Below, one piece after another: positions 6,644-14,380 of a DNA stretch of 14,551 nt. Source of the stretch: an uncultured Bacteroidales bacterium. Its GTDB lineage: Bacteria; Bacteroidota; Bacteroidia; Bacteroidales; Paludibacteraceae. Below the pieces are notes generated by a model. It ran no database searches. It was not told the DNA's origin and saw nothing but the letters and a program-made list of their open reading frames with translations. The stretch is taken from the NCBI GenBank assembly GCA_934725535.1, contig CAKVBV010000063.1:1-14551 (forward strand), written 5' to 3'. A program made the position numbers and the translations under genes. How positions within the stretch are numbered: the first letter of the stretch is position 1; every line of letters begins with the position of its first letter.

Positions 6644-7846
6644 ATGAAGAAATTCGGTACTATTTCATGTATGTTTGCCATAGTGGCTATGGCAATGGTC
6701 GGGTGCGAACCCAACAACCCTGTAGAGAACAACCAAGGCAACGAGGAAGAGCCCAAGAAAGACACCGTGCCTGTGGAAGTGATTGACAACTCCACGCTGC
6801 ACCATGTGTACAGTGTGTATAACGGCTCCAATACCTACGGCGTGCCGTTCCACGAGTTCTATTCTATCTTCACCACAGGTACCGTGAAGATGAACAGCGA
6901 CAACAAAATTGTCAGCGGTAAAGGGTATGTCTTCACATTGAGCCTGCTGTCTGACCCGCAGGACGAAGCCACATTCCCTGAGACGGGCAACTACAATGTG
7001 GCTTCTGCCAATGCTATCAATGGCAAGAATTATAACGGCACCTTGGTGGGCGGTTTTGAAGCACAAAACGGCAGCGTATATGGTTGCATCGTCTATATGG
7101 TCAATGACGGCAAAATAGAAGGATACGACCTGATTGCCAACGGCACGCTCCAACTGAAAGGCAACAGCGAGGCTGCAAGTATCGAAGCACGCTTTATGAG
7201 CCTTGACAGCACCTATAAGTTCACCTACAAGGGTGCCCTCGAGTACGCCAACAATGGCTTCTGCGAAGAGGAGACATACTACGGGGAACCGAAAACGCCC
7301 ATCACTGTGGACTCTATAGAGGCAAACCAATTCATTTTTGAAGGCAGATTTACCGTAACAGATGAATTGGATGAGGTGGTAGTACGAATACTTGAAAAAC
7401 ATTCACATACCCCCGGAGTGGATAGAGATGATTATGCAATGTATATCCATTTCTTGGCTTCTGCTAAAGATACGGTACTTAATGGACAATATGATGTAAA
7501 AGCCATCAAGAGCAGTGCCGATTTCAAGCCCAATATCATTGCAGGCAGTATAGGAGAATCTTACAGAATGTCCCATGCAACAAAGATATATTCGAATCTT
7601 CGCTTCGGTAATTCAGATGCCACTTTCTATATCGAGTCGGGTTCGATGACGGCAACTCCTGATGGCTTCACGGCAACACTCACCAGCCATTATGGTTCTA
7701 CATTCAAGTACAAGTACGAAGGCGCAACAAAAATCGTGAAGAAAGAGTCTTCGGCTCCCGAGCGTATTGCTCCTGCACAGCAGGGGTTGTATGACAAGTC
7801 TGTAGGACTGAATACGAATATATCGGTAAAGGGTATTACGGACTAA
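6644..7846 (+). CDS. putative lipoprotein with two similar halves, unknown function
   Basis: 400-residue protein with a lipoprotein signal peptide: MKK start, hydrophobic core, lipobox MVGC with Cys21. An Asn/Glu-rich linker (22-45) follows. The rest looks all-beta and duplicated. Half A (about 95-199) has GNYNVA (115-120), NGTLVGGF (131-138), NGTLQLKG (166-173) and STYKFTYKGAL (189-199). Half B (about 265-361) has GQYDVK (281-286), PNIIAGSI (296-303), SGSMTATPDG (332-341) and STFKYKYEGA (352-361) in the same order. I do not recognise the family. Anchoring in the outer membrane, facing either side, is inferred from the signal only. The second half is clearly AT-richer than the first (20 of 60 G/C at 7441-7500 against 31 of 60 at 7201-7260). 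The start is the only ATG that gives a full signal peptide. Confidence 0.8.
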   Translation: MKKFGTISCMFAIVAMAMVGCEPNNPVENNQGNEEEPKKDTVPVEVIDNSTLHHVYSVYNGSNTYGVPFHEFYSIFTTGTVKMNSDNKIVSGKGYVFTLSLLSDPQDEATFPETGNYNVASANAINGKNYNGTLVGGFEAQNGSVYGCIVYMVNDGKIEGYDLIANGTLQLKGNSEAASIEARFMSLDSTYKFTYKGALEYANNGFCEEETYYGEPKTPITVDSIEANQFIFEGRFTVTDELDEVVVRILEKHSHTPGVDRDDYAMYIHFLASAKDTVLNGQYDVKAIKSSADFKPNIIAGSIGESYRMSHATKIYSNLRFGNSDATFYIESGSMTATPDGFTATLTSHYGSTFKYKYEGATKIVKKESSAPERIAPAQQGLYDKSVGLNTNISVKGITD

Positions 7847-7894
7847 TATCCCAATGGCACGCCTGCGCGTCTCCCCTTTAGCATAGCATATTGA

Positions 7895-7934
7895 CCATAC
7901 TTTGCTTGGGGGACGACGCGGCTCGCGTCGTTAT
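7895..7934. repeat. dispersed palindromic repeat, copy 2 (possible terminator)
   Basis: Second copy of the element at 6149-6185. Here ACGACGCG (7913-7920) and CGCGTCGT (7924-7931) pair perfectly around a GCT loop and are followed by TATTTA, so it could end transcription of the lipoprotein gene. The other 180 bp between 7847 and 8029 hold no gene. A degenerate match to the right half (CTCGCG, then CGTCAT) occurs at about 7953-7967. Confidence 0.7.
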
Positions 7935-7976
7935 TTACAAAACAGGTGGCACCTCTCGCGCCGTCATAAGTGGCTA

Positions 7977-7995
7977 AACAAGGGCTAATCTTGTT
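7977..7995. promoter_or_regulatory. small inverted repeat before the first LRR gene
   Basis: AACAAG (7977-7982) and CTTGTT (7990-7995) are a perfect 6-bp inverted repeat about 35 bp before the ATG at 8030. It overlaps TAATCTTG (7986-7993), a one-mismatch version of TAnnTTTG. It could be an operator on a weak promoter, but no good -33 box is present. Confidence 0.3.
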
Positions 7996-8029
7996 ATAAC
8001 ACACATAGACAACCACAAATAAAACTATT

Positions 8030-9655
8030 ATGAACAAAATTACATCTTTATTGGTGGCACTCTTTGCCACCACCGCCCTTTGGGCATACGATTTCCAATC
8101 GGGTGACTTGTGCTACAATATCACCTCTGATACTACGGTAGAAGTGACATGTTTGGAAAAGTGGAATAACTACCAAAATCTCACAAATGTGGTTATTCCT
8201 ATGCTTGTGGAAAATGAAGGCAAAAACTACAAGGTCACTCGTATAGGCGCATTTGCTTTTAATTTTTGTAGAACAATAACCTCCGTATCTATTCCCAGCA
8301 GTATTAATGCTATAGAAGAATATGCTTTTCATTATTGCACTTTCCAATCAATTGCTATTCCTGAAGGTGTAGAACGAATCGGCAGTCAAGCATTTTCTGA
8401 TTGTGAGAAACTGAAATCAATTACTCTCCCACAAAGCCTAACGACTATAGAAGATTGGGCTTTTAGTGGATGTAAAGATTTAGAAACGTTTTTCATTCCC
8501 AAGAAGGTAACACAAATAGGAGTATGTGCTTTGGGCAATTGTAGTCGGTTGACCTCTATAGTGGTGGATGATAAGAACACAACTTTCGATAGCCGAAACA
8601 ATTGTAATGCAATCATCAATACTACAACCAATGCCCTAATAGTAGGATGTAATGCTACTATTATTCCAAGCAATGTAACAAGCATCCCCAATTGGGCTTT
8701 TAATGGCTGTGAGAATTTAGGTTCAATAACTATACCAAGTGGTGTGGAATACATTGGTAAATATGCCTTTGTCAGTTGTAGCAATCTTCGCTCTATCGTA
8801 GTGGAAAGCGGCAATACAATATATGATAGCCGTGATAATTGCAATGCTATTATTGAGACGGCTACAAATACCCTTTTATCAGGATGCCTAACCACTCAAA
8901 TTCCCAACAACGTACAGGTTATCGGAGAATGGGCTTTTTATGGTTCAAGTAATTTGGCTTCTATAGTTATTCCGGAAGGAGTGGTAACGATTGAGGATGC
9001 TGCATTTGAATTTTGTGGGAATTTGTCATCTGTTACATTGCCACAAACTTTAACTTACATTGGAAGCGGAGCATTTGAGTTTAGTAATCTGCAGTCTATT
9101 GCAATACCGGAAGCTGTAGTGTATATCGGCAGTGGCGCATTTTGGGAATGTAAATTTACAGAATTCGCATTTCCAAGTCAAATAACAACTATTGAAAGTT
9201 ATGTTCTTTGTTATTGTACAGGACTTAAATCGATTACTATTCCCAACAAAGCAACAGAAATCAAAAATAATGCTTTTTATTCCTGTTCGAGTCTCACTTC
9301 TGTTACTATTGGTTATAACGTAGAGACCATTGGCAACAATGCTTTTGCCTCTTGTGCCAATCTGAAGACCGTCACCGTGTTGGCGGACGTTCCTCCTGTG
9401 TGTGATGCATCGTTTGATACAGAGCGTTTGGCACAAATGACATTGTTGGTGGCACCGGAGGTGCTGACCGCATATCAGATAGCAGACACATGGAAAGACT
9501 TTGGCAATATCGTGGCTATCGGTACTACCGATGTGGAGGACATTACGGGCAGTACATCCAATGCGCAGAAAGTCATTATCCGCAACGGACAAGTGCTTAT
9601 CCGACAGGGAAATACGCTGTATAATCTCGCGGGTGTGCCTATGGAAAACAATTAA
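8030..9655 (+). CDS. BspA-like leucine-rich-repeat surface protein (541 aa)
   Basis: Secreted LRR_5-type protein related to Bacteroidales BspA and Treponema/Trichomonas surface proteins; such proteins often bind host or bacterial surfaces, but a ligand cannot be inferred here. A Sec signal peptide ends near Ala19. The N-terminal cap (20-70, YDFQSGDLCYNIT) precedes about 14 repeats of the form IG..AF..C..L.SI.IP..V (70-450). Two repeats carry a longer insertion (174-224 and 253-303, with DSRxNCNAII). A capping segment (451-498, DVPPVCDASF) and a short C-terminal signature RNGQVLIRQGNTLYNLAGV (518-536) follow. The signature resembles the end of T9SS sorting domains, so export by the type IX system with surface attachment is plausible. 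It is followed after 26 bp by the 336-aa gene, suggesting cotranscription. Its middle is much AT-richer than its ends. Confidence 0.9.
   Translation: MNKITSLLVALFATTALWAYDFQSGDLCYNITSDTTVEVTCLEKWNNYQNLTNVVIPMLVENEGKNYKVTRIGAFAFNFCRTITSVSIPSSINAIEEYAFHYCTFQSIAIPEGVERIGSQAFSDCEKLKSITLPQSLTTIEDWAFSGCKDLETFFIPKKVTQIGVCALGNCSRLTSIVVDDKNTTFDSRNNCNAIINTTTNALIVGCNATIIPSNVTSIPNWAFNGCENLGSITIPSGVEYIGKYAFVSCSNLRSIVVESGNTIYDSRDNCNAIIETATNTLLSGCLTTQIPNNVQVIGEWAFYGSSNLASIVIPEGVVTIEDAAFEFCGNLSSVTLPQTLTYIGSGAFEFSNLQSIAIPEAVVYIGSGAFWECKFTEFAFPSQITTIESYVLCYCTGLKSITIPNKATEIKNNAFYSCSSLTSVTIGYNVETIGNNAFASCANLKTVTVLADVPPVCDASFDTERLAQMTLLVAPEVLTAYQIADTWKDFGNIVAIGTTDVEDITGSTSNAQKVIIRNGQVLIRQGNTLYNLAGVPMENN
8549..8701 (+). 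repeat. 51-residue LRR insertion module, copy 1
   Basis: Encodes residues 174-224 of the 541-aa LRR protein: L-S-I-V-V core, FDSRNNCNAII, TNALIVGC, then the next repeat ending WAF. Same length and layout as the copies at 8786, 12434 and 12878. Confidence 0.75.
8786..8938 (+). repeat. 51-residue LRR insertion module, copy 2
   Basis: Encodes residues 253-303 of the same protein (YDSRDNCNAIIETATNTL). At DNA level the stretch from 8821 is close to that from 12913 in the second LRR gene. Confidence 0.75.
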
Positions 9656-9681
9656 CAATTTCACTCTAAATATAATTAGTT

Positions 9682-10692
9682 ATGTCACTCGTTAAAAATA
9701 TAGGGCTCGGTATTCACGCTCTAACCAACAAAATCATAGATGATTTAGTATCTGATTATACCGCAAACCACAACAAACCCTCATACCCTTTCGCAGACCT
9801 CACCGGTTTAGAAGCCGCTAATCGTACTATCAGAGGTCTGTTTGGACAATACTGCCACTACTGCAACAGCAACGTAGAACCCATGCCGAATAGTGGTAAT
9901 CGTGGTTGTCGTATTCCCCTTACGCCCGAACGTATCTATGCACGCTTGGTAGCCATTGACTCTCTATTTTCCACCAATACCAACAAGGGCTATTACATCA
10001 AGCAGAATATGACCGATGCTATATGGAAAGCCTGCAAAGACGGCAAAGGCGGGCACTCGGATGATGTGTTGGCAACCAAAGCAAGCAACTATATCTTGTG
10101 GACGATAAACCATCCTAATGCACCTCAGCCCCCAAACACTGCTGTGATACAACAGATAGAAGACTTGCTCTACGGGCGTTTTGCATGGGTGGAAAAGACG
10201 GAAGACCACAAGCAGACCGAGTTGTCACTTATGACCAAATATCTCCACTATTTAGTGGAAGAGGTGCGTCCGAATAACACCGTCGGTTTCCCCATCTACG
10301 ATAGTTTGATTGTTACTATACTGCCCAAAGTGTACAAATATGTTTGGGGCAAAGACTTGAAGACGGACTTCCCCAATGCTACCAAACCTATTTCACAACG
10401 TCCTTATTCAGACTATGTGCAAGCCTTATGGAAGATTGTAGATACACTGATGAAAGCATCGAATGGCAATGTTTGGAACCGCACCGATATGACCCCGTTC
10501 CATATCTCAGACCTCTTTCTGTGGCAACTCGGCAAAGTATATGATATGTGGTTCAATCCACGGTACAAGGGCAAGGTGGATTACAAACGACTTTGGATGC
10601 TTGTCACGCAAGACGAGTTTGACACAATGCTCCATACAGGACAAATCATTCCTCGTCTCAACTTGTTAGAGAATTTAGCCAAGAAAATATAA
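9682..10692 (+). CDS. conserved-looking protein of unknown function (336 aa), cytoplasmic
   Basis: I do not recognise the family. No signal peptide or membrane segment is visible, so it is probably cytoplasmic, unlike its two secreted neighbours. Visible features: CHYC (58-61), a CxxC without a clear partner pair; an internal segment TKYLHYL (185-191) followed by FPIYDSLI (203-210); YSDYVQALWK (242-251); and ISDLFLWQLGK (275-285). The order 'K.LH..., P-hydrophobic-YDS, Y..Y, D..LW..GK' reminds me of uncharacterised helix-hairpin-helix/OGG-like DNA glycosylase-fold proteins, but this is only a motif impression and no catalytic lysine can be assigned. The gene sits 26 bp after one LRR gene and 19 bp before another, with no terminator on either side, so the three are likely one transcript. 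The start ATG at 9682 is preceded by an A/T-rich leader typical of Bacteroidota. Confidence 0.75.
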   Translation: MSLVKNIGLGIHALTNKIIDDLVSDYTANHNKPSYPFADLTGLEAANRTIRGLFGQYCHYCNSNVEPMPNSGNRGCRIPLTPERIYARLVAIDSLFSTNTNKGYYIKQNMTDAIWKACKDGKGGHSDDVLATKASNYILWTINHPNAPQPPNTAVIQQIEDLLYGRFAWVEKTEDHKQTELSLMTKYLHYLVEEVRPNNTVGFPIYDSLIVTILPKVYKYVWGKDLKTDFPNATKPISQRPYSDYVQALWKIVDTLMKASNGNVWNRTDMTPFHISDLFLWQLGKVYDMWFNPRYKGKVDYKRLWMLVTQDEFDTMLHTGQIIPRLNLLENLAKKI

Positions 10693-10711
10693 ACCCTTTA
10701 ATTCAAATAAT

Positions 10712-13700
10712 ATGAGAAGAAAATTATTTACTATCTTTGTGGCATTGTTTGTTGCCACATCTCTGTTTGCATACGACTTTGAAGATAGCAATGTGTACTA
10801 CAATATCACAAGTAACAATACGATAGAGGTTACCTACTGCGGATGGCGGCATTATAGTTTTTCTGTAAATATACCTTCTTCAGTTACGTATAATGGTACT
10901 ACATACAGTGTAACGGCTATTGGAGAATCTGCTTTTAAGAATTGTGAAAACCTGACAACCGTTACATTACCCAATACCATAACAACTATAGGTAATGATG
11001 CTTTCTATGGCTGTAGAGGAATAACATCCATATCCTTACCCAATGGAATAAGTACGATTGGTCATAGTGCATTTTACAATTGCTTCAAATTACAATCCAT
11101 TCAGATTCCCAACACGGTTACATATATCGGAGATAATGCTTTCTATGGCTGTAGCAGTTTGGCTTCGGCAAATTTGTCAAGTGCCATGACTCGCGTGGAA
11201 AACGGAACCTTTGCCAATTGCACAAGCCTTGCATCTATTACGGTTCCCCAAGGAATTACAAGTATCGGGAATGGTGCATTCAATAGTTGCACGGGATTAT
11301 CCTCGGTGTCTTTACCTAATGGGCTGACGACCATAGGCGAGGCGGCATTTATGAATTGTAGCAGCCTTTACTCTGTAACGATTCCCGAAGGGGTAACGGA
11401 GATTTTATCCGGTGCATTTCAGCATTGCACAGGAATGACTGCTATTACACTTCCCAATACTCTAACCGAGATACAATATAGTGCTTTCAAAGGTTGCACA
11501 AGTCTCGTATATGCCATTATCCCCAATAGTGTATCAATCATTAGGGGAGAGACCTTTTCTGATTGTACAAGTCTTTCTTCCATCACAATTGGTAGTGGCG
11601 TAACAAGCATTGAAGATTGGGCTTTTTATGGGTGTACAAGCCTCACCTCCATTATTTGGAATGCGAAGAACTATGTGCGGAACGAAGATTCATGGCAGTC
11701 CCCATTTGATGCACTTGCTTCACAGATTACATCTTTTGTTTTTGGTGATGGTATAAGTAGTATCCCTGATTATTTTTGCTCCAATATGAGCAATGTTACC
11801 TCCATCACCCTCCCAAATAGTGTGACGAGTATTGGGAAGTATGCTTTTAGCGGGTGTAGTGGTCTTACAACCCTCGTAGTCCCTAATAGTGTAACAAGTA
11901 TCGGGGAATACGCTTTTGAGAATTGCAGCAGTTTAACTGCTATCAACATCCCTGACAATTTGACGAGTATAGAAAATGGGACTTTTTCCGGTTGCTCCGG
12001 TCTGACTTCACTGACTATCCCGAAGAACATAACAAGTATATCCGATTCTTTTTGGGGGTGTACAAGTCTTACCTCTATTGTTTGGAATGCTCCCCGTTGC
12101 AAAGGGAATGAGGACATGTGGGGAGGAAATCCTTATTTCTCTTCTGTGGCTTCTCAGATTGCATCGTTCTCTTTTGGTGATGACATAGATAGTATTCCCG
12201 GTGGCTTATGTAGTGGTATGAGCAATCTGACTTCCGTCACTATTCCTGATGGGGTGAAAGATATTGGGGAACGCGCCTTTTCCTATTGCGAAAGCCTTAT
12301 GTCCATTACTATCCCTAACAGCGTAACAAAGATAGGTGCAGGTGCCTTTCGTGGGTGCAGCGGGCTACTATCTGTCGTTCTTGGTAACGGTGTAACTAAT
12401 ATCGGGAGATACGCATTTTCCTATTGTGATAAACTATCGTCTATCATAGTGAATGCTGGAAATCAAACGTATGATAGCAGAAGCAAGTGTAATGCTATCA
12501 TTGAGACTGCCACGAACACATTGGTACAAGGGTGCAGTACTACCATTATTCCAAATAGCGTAACGGCTATTGGAGAATATGCTTTCGGAGGGGTTGCAGA
12601 ACTCACTTCTATCAATATCCCAAATCAAGTAACAAGCATCGGAGATTCTGCTTTCCATGGTTGCTATGGTCTGACTTCTGTCACACTCCCTAATCAGATA
12701 ACGCGCATTGGCAACAGCACTTTTCAGTATTGCGATAGTCTCGCTTCTATTGCTATTCCCAATAGCGTAAAGAGTATCGGAGATGAGGCTTTCTATGATT
12801 GTACCGCTCTCACGTCAGTCTCTATTGGTAGTGGCTTAGCAAGCATCGCAGAGAATGCGTTTTTGTGGTGTGAGAAACTTTCTTCTATCGTAGTAGATGG
12901 TGAAAATGCTGTATATGACAGCCGCGATAATTGCAATGCTATCATCGAGAAAGCCACAAATACATTGATAGTAGGTTGCTCTACAACCGTCATCCCTAAT
13001 AGCGTAACGAGTATTGGCGATTATGCCTTTTTGTATTGTACAAATCTTACATCTGTTGTCATTCCTAATGGCGTAAAAAGTATTGGTAAAGAGGCTTTTG
13101 AGGAATGTGAAAACCTTACGTCCGTTACCATACCAAGCAGTGTAACCGGCATTGGAGAATATGCTTTTGCCGGGTGTTACAGGCTCACATCTGTCACTAT
13201 CCCAAATAGTGTAACCAGTATCGGAGAAGATGCATTCTATTATGTGCTGAATGTAATATATGGCGGGAATGCCACAGGAGCCCCATGGGGAGCAATGAAT
13301 CTGAATGGTTACGTGGATGGTTATCTTATCTATGACAGTGCGGCAAAAGAGCACTTGTTGGCATGCAGCCGAGCAGCAAAGGGGGAGATTATTATTCCCA
13401 ATAGTGTAACAAGCATTGGTAATTCTGCGTTCTCAGATTGCTATAATGTTACCTCTGTCGCTATTGGCAATAATGTAACAAGTATAGGGGAAGAGGCTTT
13501 CATGAATTGCGAGAATCTCACTTCTATCGTTATCCCGAGTAGTGTGGAGAGTATTGGCGAGTATGCTTTTAGGAGTTGTGAAAATTTGGCATCTCTTTAC
13601 TTGTGTACCCCATCCGGCACTATCGGTAAAGAGGCTTTTGCGTACTGCCCGAAACTGGCATCTATTACATGTTATGCACAAGAGCCCCTTATCGCAGATA

Positions 13701-14308
13701 AAGAGACCTTCGGTTATGGGGATGAGGATTGTTATTCTCGCAGTACCTTGTATGTCTTGTGCAATAGCATATCGGAGTATCAGTCGGATTCGGTATGGGG
13801 GAAATTCAAAAACATACAATGTATTGATTCCGAACCCACCACAGTGGACGGAATGACGGCTGTCCCCACTGCTACTACAGTTACCTTTGATTGGCAAGCA
13901 AACAGGAGTGCCGCTTCGTATATCCTTGTGGTTAGTACGGATAAGGAGGTATTTTGCTCGCTCATCTTCAATGCCAAAGGGCAACTGAATAGTATTGCTT
14001 ATGCCCCGGGACGCAACGGACAGAGACATCAGTCTGCCGCCATACAAACAGCAGACGGTTTCCGTTTCACGGTAATAGGGTTGGATGAGGTGACGCACTA
14101 CCTATACACCATGACGATTAAAGATGTGAATGATATAGTCCGCAATACCTATACAGGCGAATTTATCACATTAGGTACTCCTGCTGCTGTGGACAATGTG
14201 GATGATGAGGTATCTTCTGCTGCAACACACAAAGTCTTCCGCAACGGACAAGTGCTGATACTGCACAATGGCAAGACCTATACGCTCACGGGGGTAGAAG
14301 TGAAATAA
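10712..14308 (+). CDS. large BspA-like leucine-rich-repeat surface protein with Fn3-like domain (1198 aa)
   Basis: Secreted LRR_5 protein and paralogue of the product of 8030-9655. A Sec signal peptide ends near Ala20 (ATSLFA-YDF). The N-terminal cap YYNITSNNTIEVT (29-41) matches that of the smaller protein. About 33 repeats follow (consensus VTSIG.yAF..C..LTSVTIPNS). They are interrupted by two 51-residue insertions (YDSR.xCNAI), two Trp-rich insertions (WNA...NED.W) and one unique insert after residue 845 (YGGNATGAPWGAMNLNGYVD). An Fn3-like beta domain lies at about 1040-1150 (ATTVTFDWQANRSAASYIL), and the C-terminal signature is FRNGQVLILHNGKTYTLTGV. Surface display and adhesion are inferred from the family; the T9SS-like tail suggests its export route. 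A strong terminator follows. Near-identical repeat DNA makes unequal recombination and length variation likely. Confidence 0.92.
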   Translation: MRRKLFTIFVALFVATSLFAYDFEDSNVYYNITSNNTIEVTYCGWRHYSFSVNIPSSVTYNGTTYSVTAIGESAFKNCENLTTVTLPNTITTIGNDAFYGCRGITSISLPNGISTIGHSAFYNCFKLQSIQIPNTVTYIGDNAFYGCSSLASANLSSAMTRVENGTFANCTSLASITVPQGITSIGNGAFNSCTGLSSVSLPNGLTTIGEAAFMNCSSLYSVTIPEGVTEILSGAFQHCTGMTAITLPNTLTEIQYSAFKGCTSLVYAIIPNSVSIIRGETFSDCTSLSSITIGSGVTSIEDWAFYGCTSLTSIIWNAKNYVRNEDSWQSPFDALASQITSFVFGDGISSIPDYFCSNMSNVTSITLPNSVTSIGKYAFSGCSGLTTLVVPNSVTSIGEYAFENCSSLTAINIPDNLTSIENGTFSGCSGLTSLTIPKNITSISDSFWGCTSLTSIVWNAPRCKGNEDMWGGNPYFSSVASQIASFSFGDDIDSIPGGLCSGMSNLTSVTIPDGVKDIGERAFSYCESLMSITIPNSVTKIGAGAFRGCSGLLSVVLGNGVTNIGRYAFSYCDKLSSIIVNAGNQTYDSRSKCNAIIETATNTLVQGCSTTIIPNSVTAIGEYAFGGVAELTSINIPNQVTSIGDSAFHGCYGLTSVTLPNQITRIGNSTFQYCDSLASIAIPNSVKSIGDEAFYDCTALTSVSIGSGLASIAENAFLWCEKLSSIVVDGENAVYDSRDNCNAIIEKATNTLIVGCSTTVIPNSVTSIGDYAFLYCTNLTSVVIPNGVKSIGKEAFEECENLTSVTIPSSVTGIGEYAFAGCYRLTSVTIPNSVTSIGEDAFYYVLNVIYGGNATGAPWGAMNLNGYVDGYLIYDSAAKEHLLACSRAAKGEIIIPNSVTSIGNSAFSDCYNVTSVAIGNNVTSIGEEAFMNCENLTSIVIPSSVESIGEYAFRSCENLASLYLCTPSGTIGKEAFAYCPKLASITCYAQEPLIADKETFGYGDEDCYSRSTLYVLCNSISEYQSDSVWGKFKNIQCIDSEPTTVDGMTAVPTATTVTFDWQANRSAASYILVVSTDKEVFCSLIFNAKGQLNSIAYAPGRNGQRHQSAAIQTADGFRFTVIGLDEVTHYLYTMTIKDVNDIVRNTYTGEFITLGTPAAVDNVDDEVSSAATHKVFRNGQVLILHNGKTYTLTGVEVK
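11642..11824 (+). repeat. Trp-rich LRR insertion module, copy 1
   Basis: Encodes LTSIIWNA, NEDSW, ALASQITSFVFGDGI and a repeat whose AF..C is replaced by YFCSNMSN. 61 codons; pairs with the copy at 12068. Confidence 0.7.
12068..12256 (+). repeat. Trp-rich LRR insertion module, copy 2
   Basis: Encodes LTSIVWNAP, NEDMW, SVASQIASFSFGDDI and GLCSGMSN. 63 codons, same layout as 11642-11824 with a two-residue length difference. Confidence 0.7.
12434..12586 (+). repeat. 51-residue LRR insertion module, copy 3
   Basis: In the 1198-aa LRR protein: LSSIIVNAGN, YDSRSKCNAIIETATNTL, ending EYAF. Closest in layout to the copy at 8786. Confidence 0.75.
12878..13030 (+). repeat. 51-residue LRR insertion module, copy 4
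   Basis: LSSIVVDGEN, YDSRDNCNAIIEKATNTL, ending DYAF. The core YDSRDNCNAIIE is identical in protein sequence to copy 2, in the other gene. Confidence 0.75.
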
Positions 14309-14323
14309 AAATGCATAATGTGT

Positions 14324-14367
14324 AATTAGTGGCTGCTCAGATGAATAGCCACTAATTGTTTATTGTT
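14324..14367 (+). terminator. intrinsic terminator of the LRR operon
   Basis: AATTAGTGGCT (14324-14334) and AGCCACTAATT (14347-14357) pair perfectly over 11 bp around a 12-nt loop and are followed by a T-rich tail (GTTTATTGTT). It begins 15 bp after the LRR stop codon. The A/T flanks mean it may also work on the other strand. Confidence 0.82.
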
Positions 14368-14380
14368 CAGCAGATTACAG

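Noticed and set aside
6665..7402. 245-codon minus-strand frame inside the lipoprotein gene
   Set aside because: Fully antisense to a gene with a clear lipobox and internal repeat; the translation has no recognisable start signal or domain.
7953..7967. Third copy of the palindromic repeat
   Set aside because: Only about 13 of 15 bases of the right half match and the palindrome is lost, so chance cannot be excluded.
9853..9864. CHYC in the 336-aa protein as an HNH-nuclease zinc site
   Set aside because: Only one CxxC is present, no second CxxC and no His-Asn-His arrangement follows at the expected distance.
10712..14308. Regular repeats resembling a CRISPR array
   Set aside because: The periodicity of about 69 bp is that of 23-residue LRR units in an open frame; repeats are degenerate and there are no spacers of constant length.
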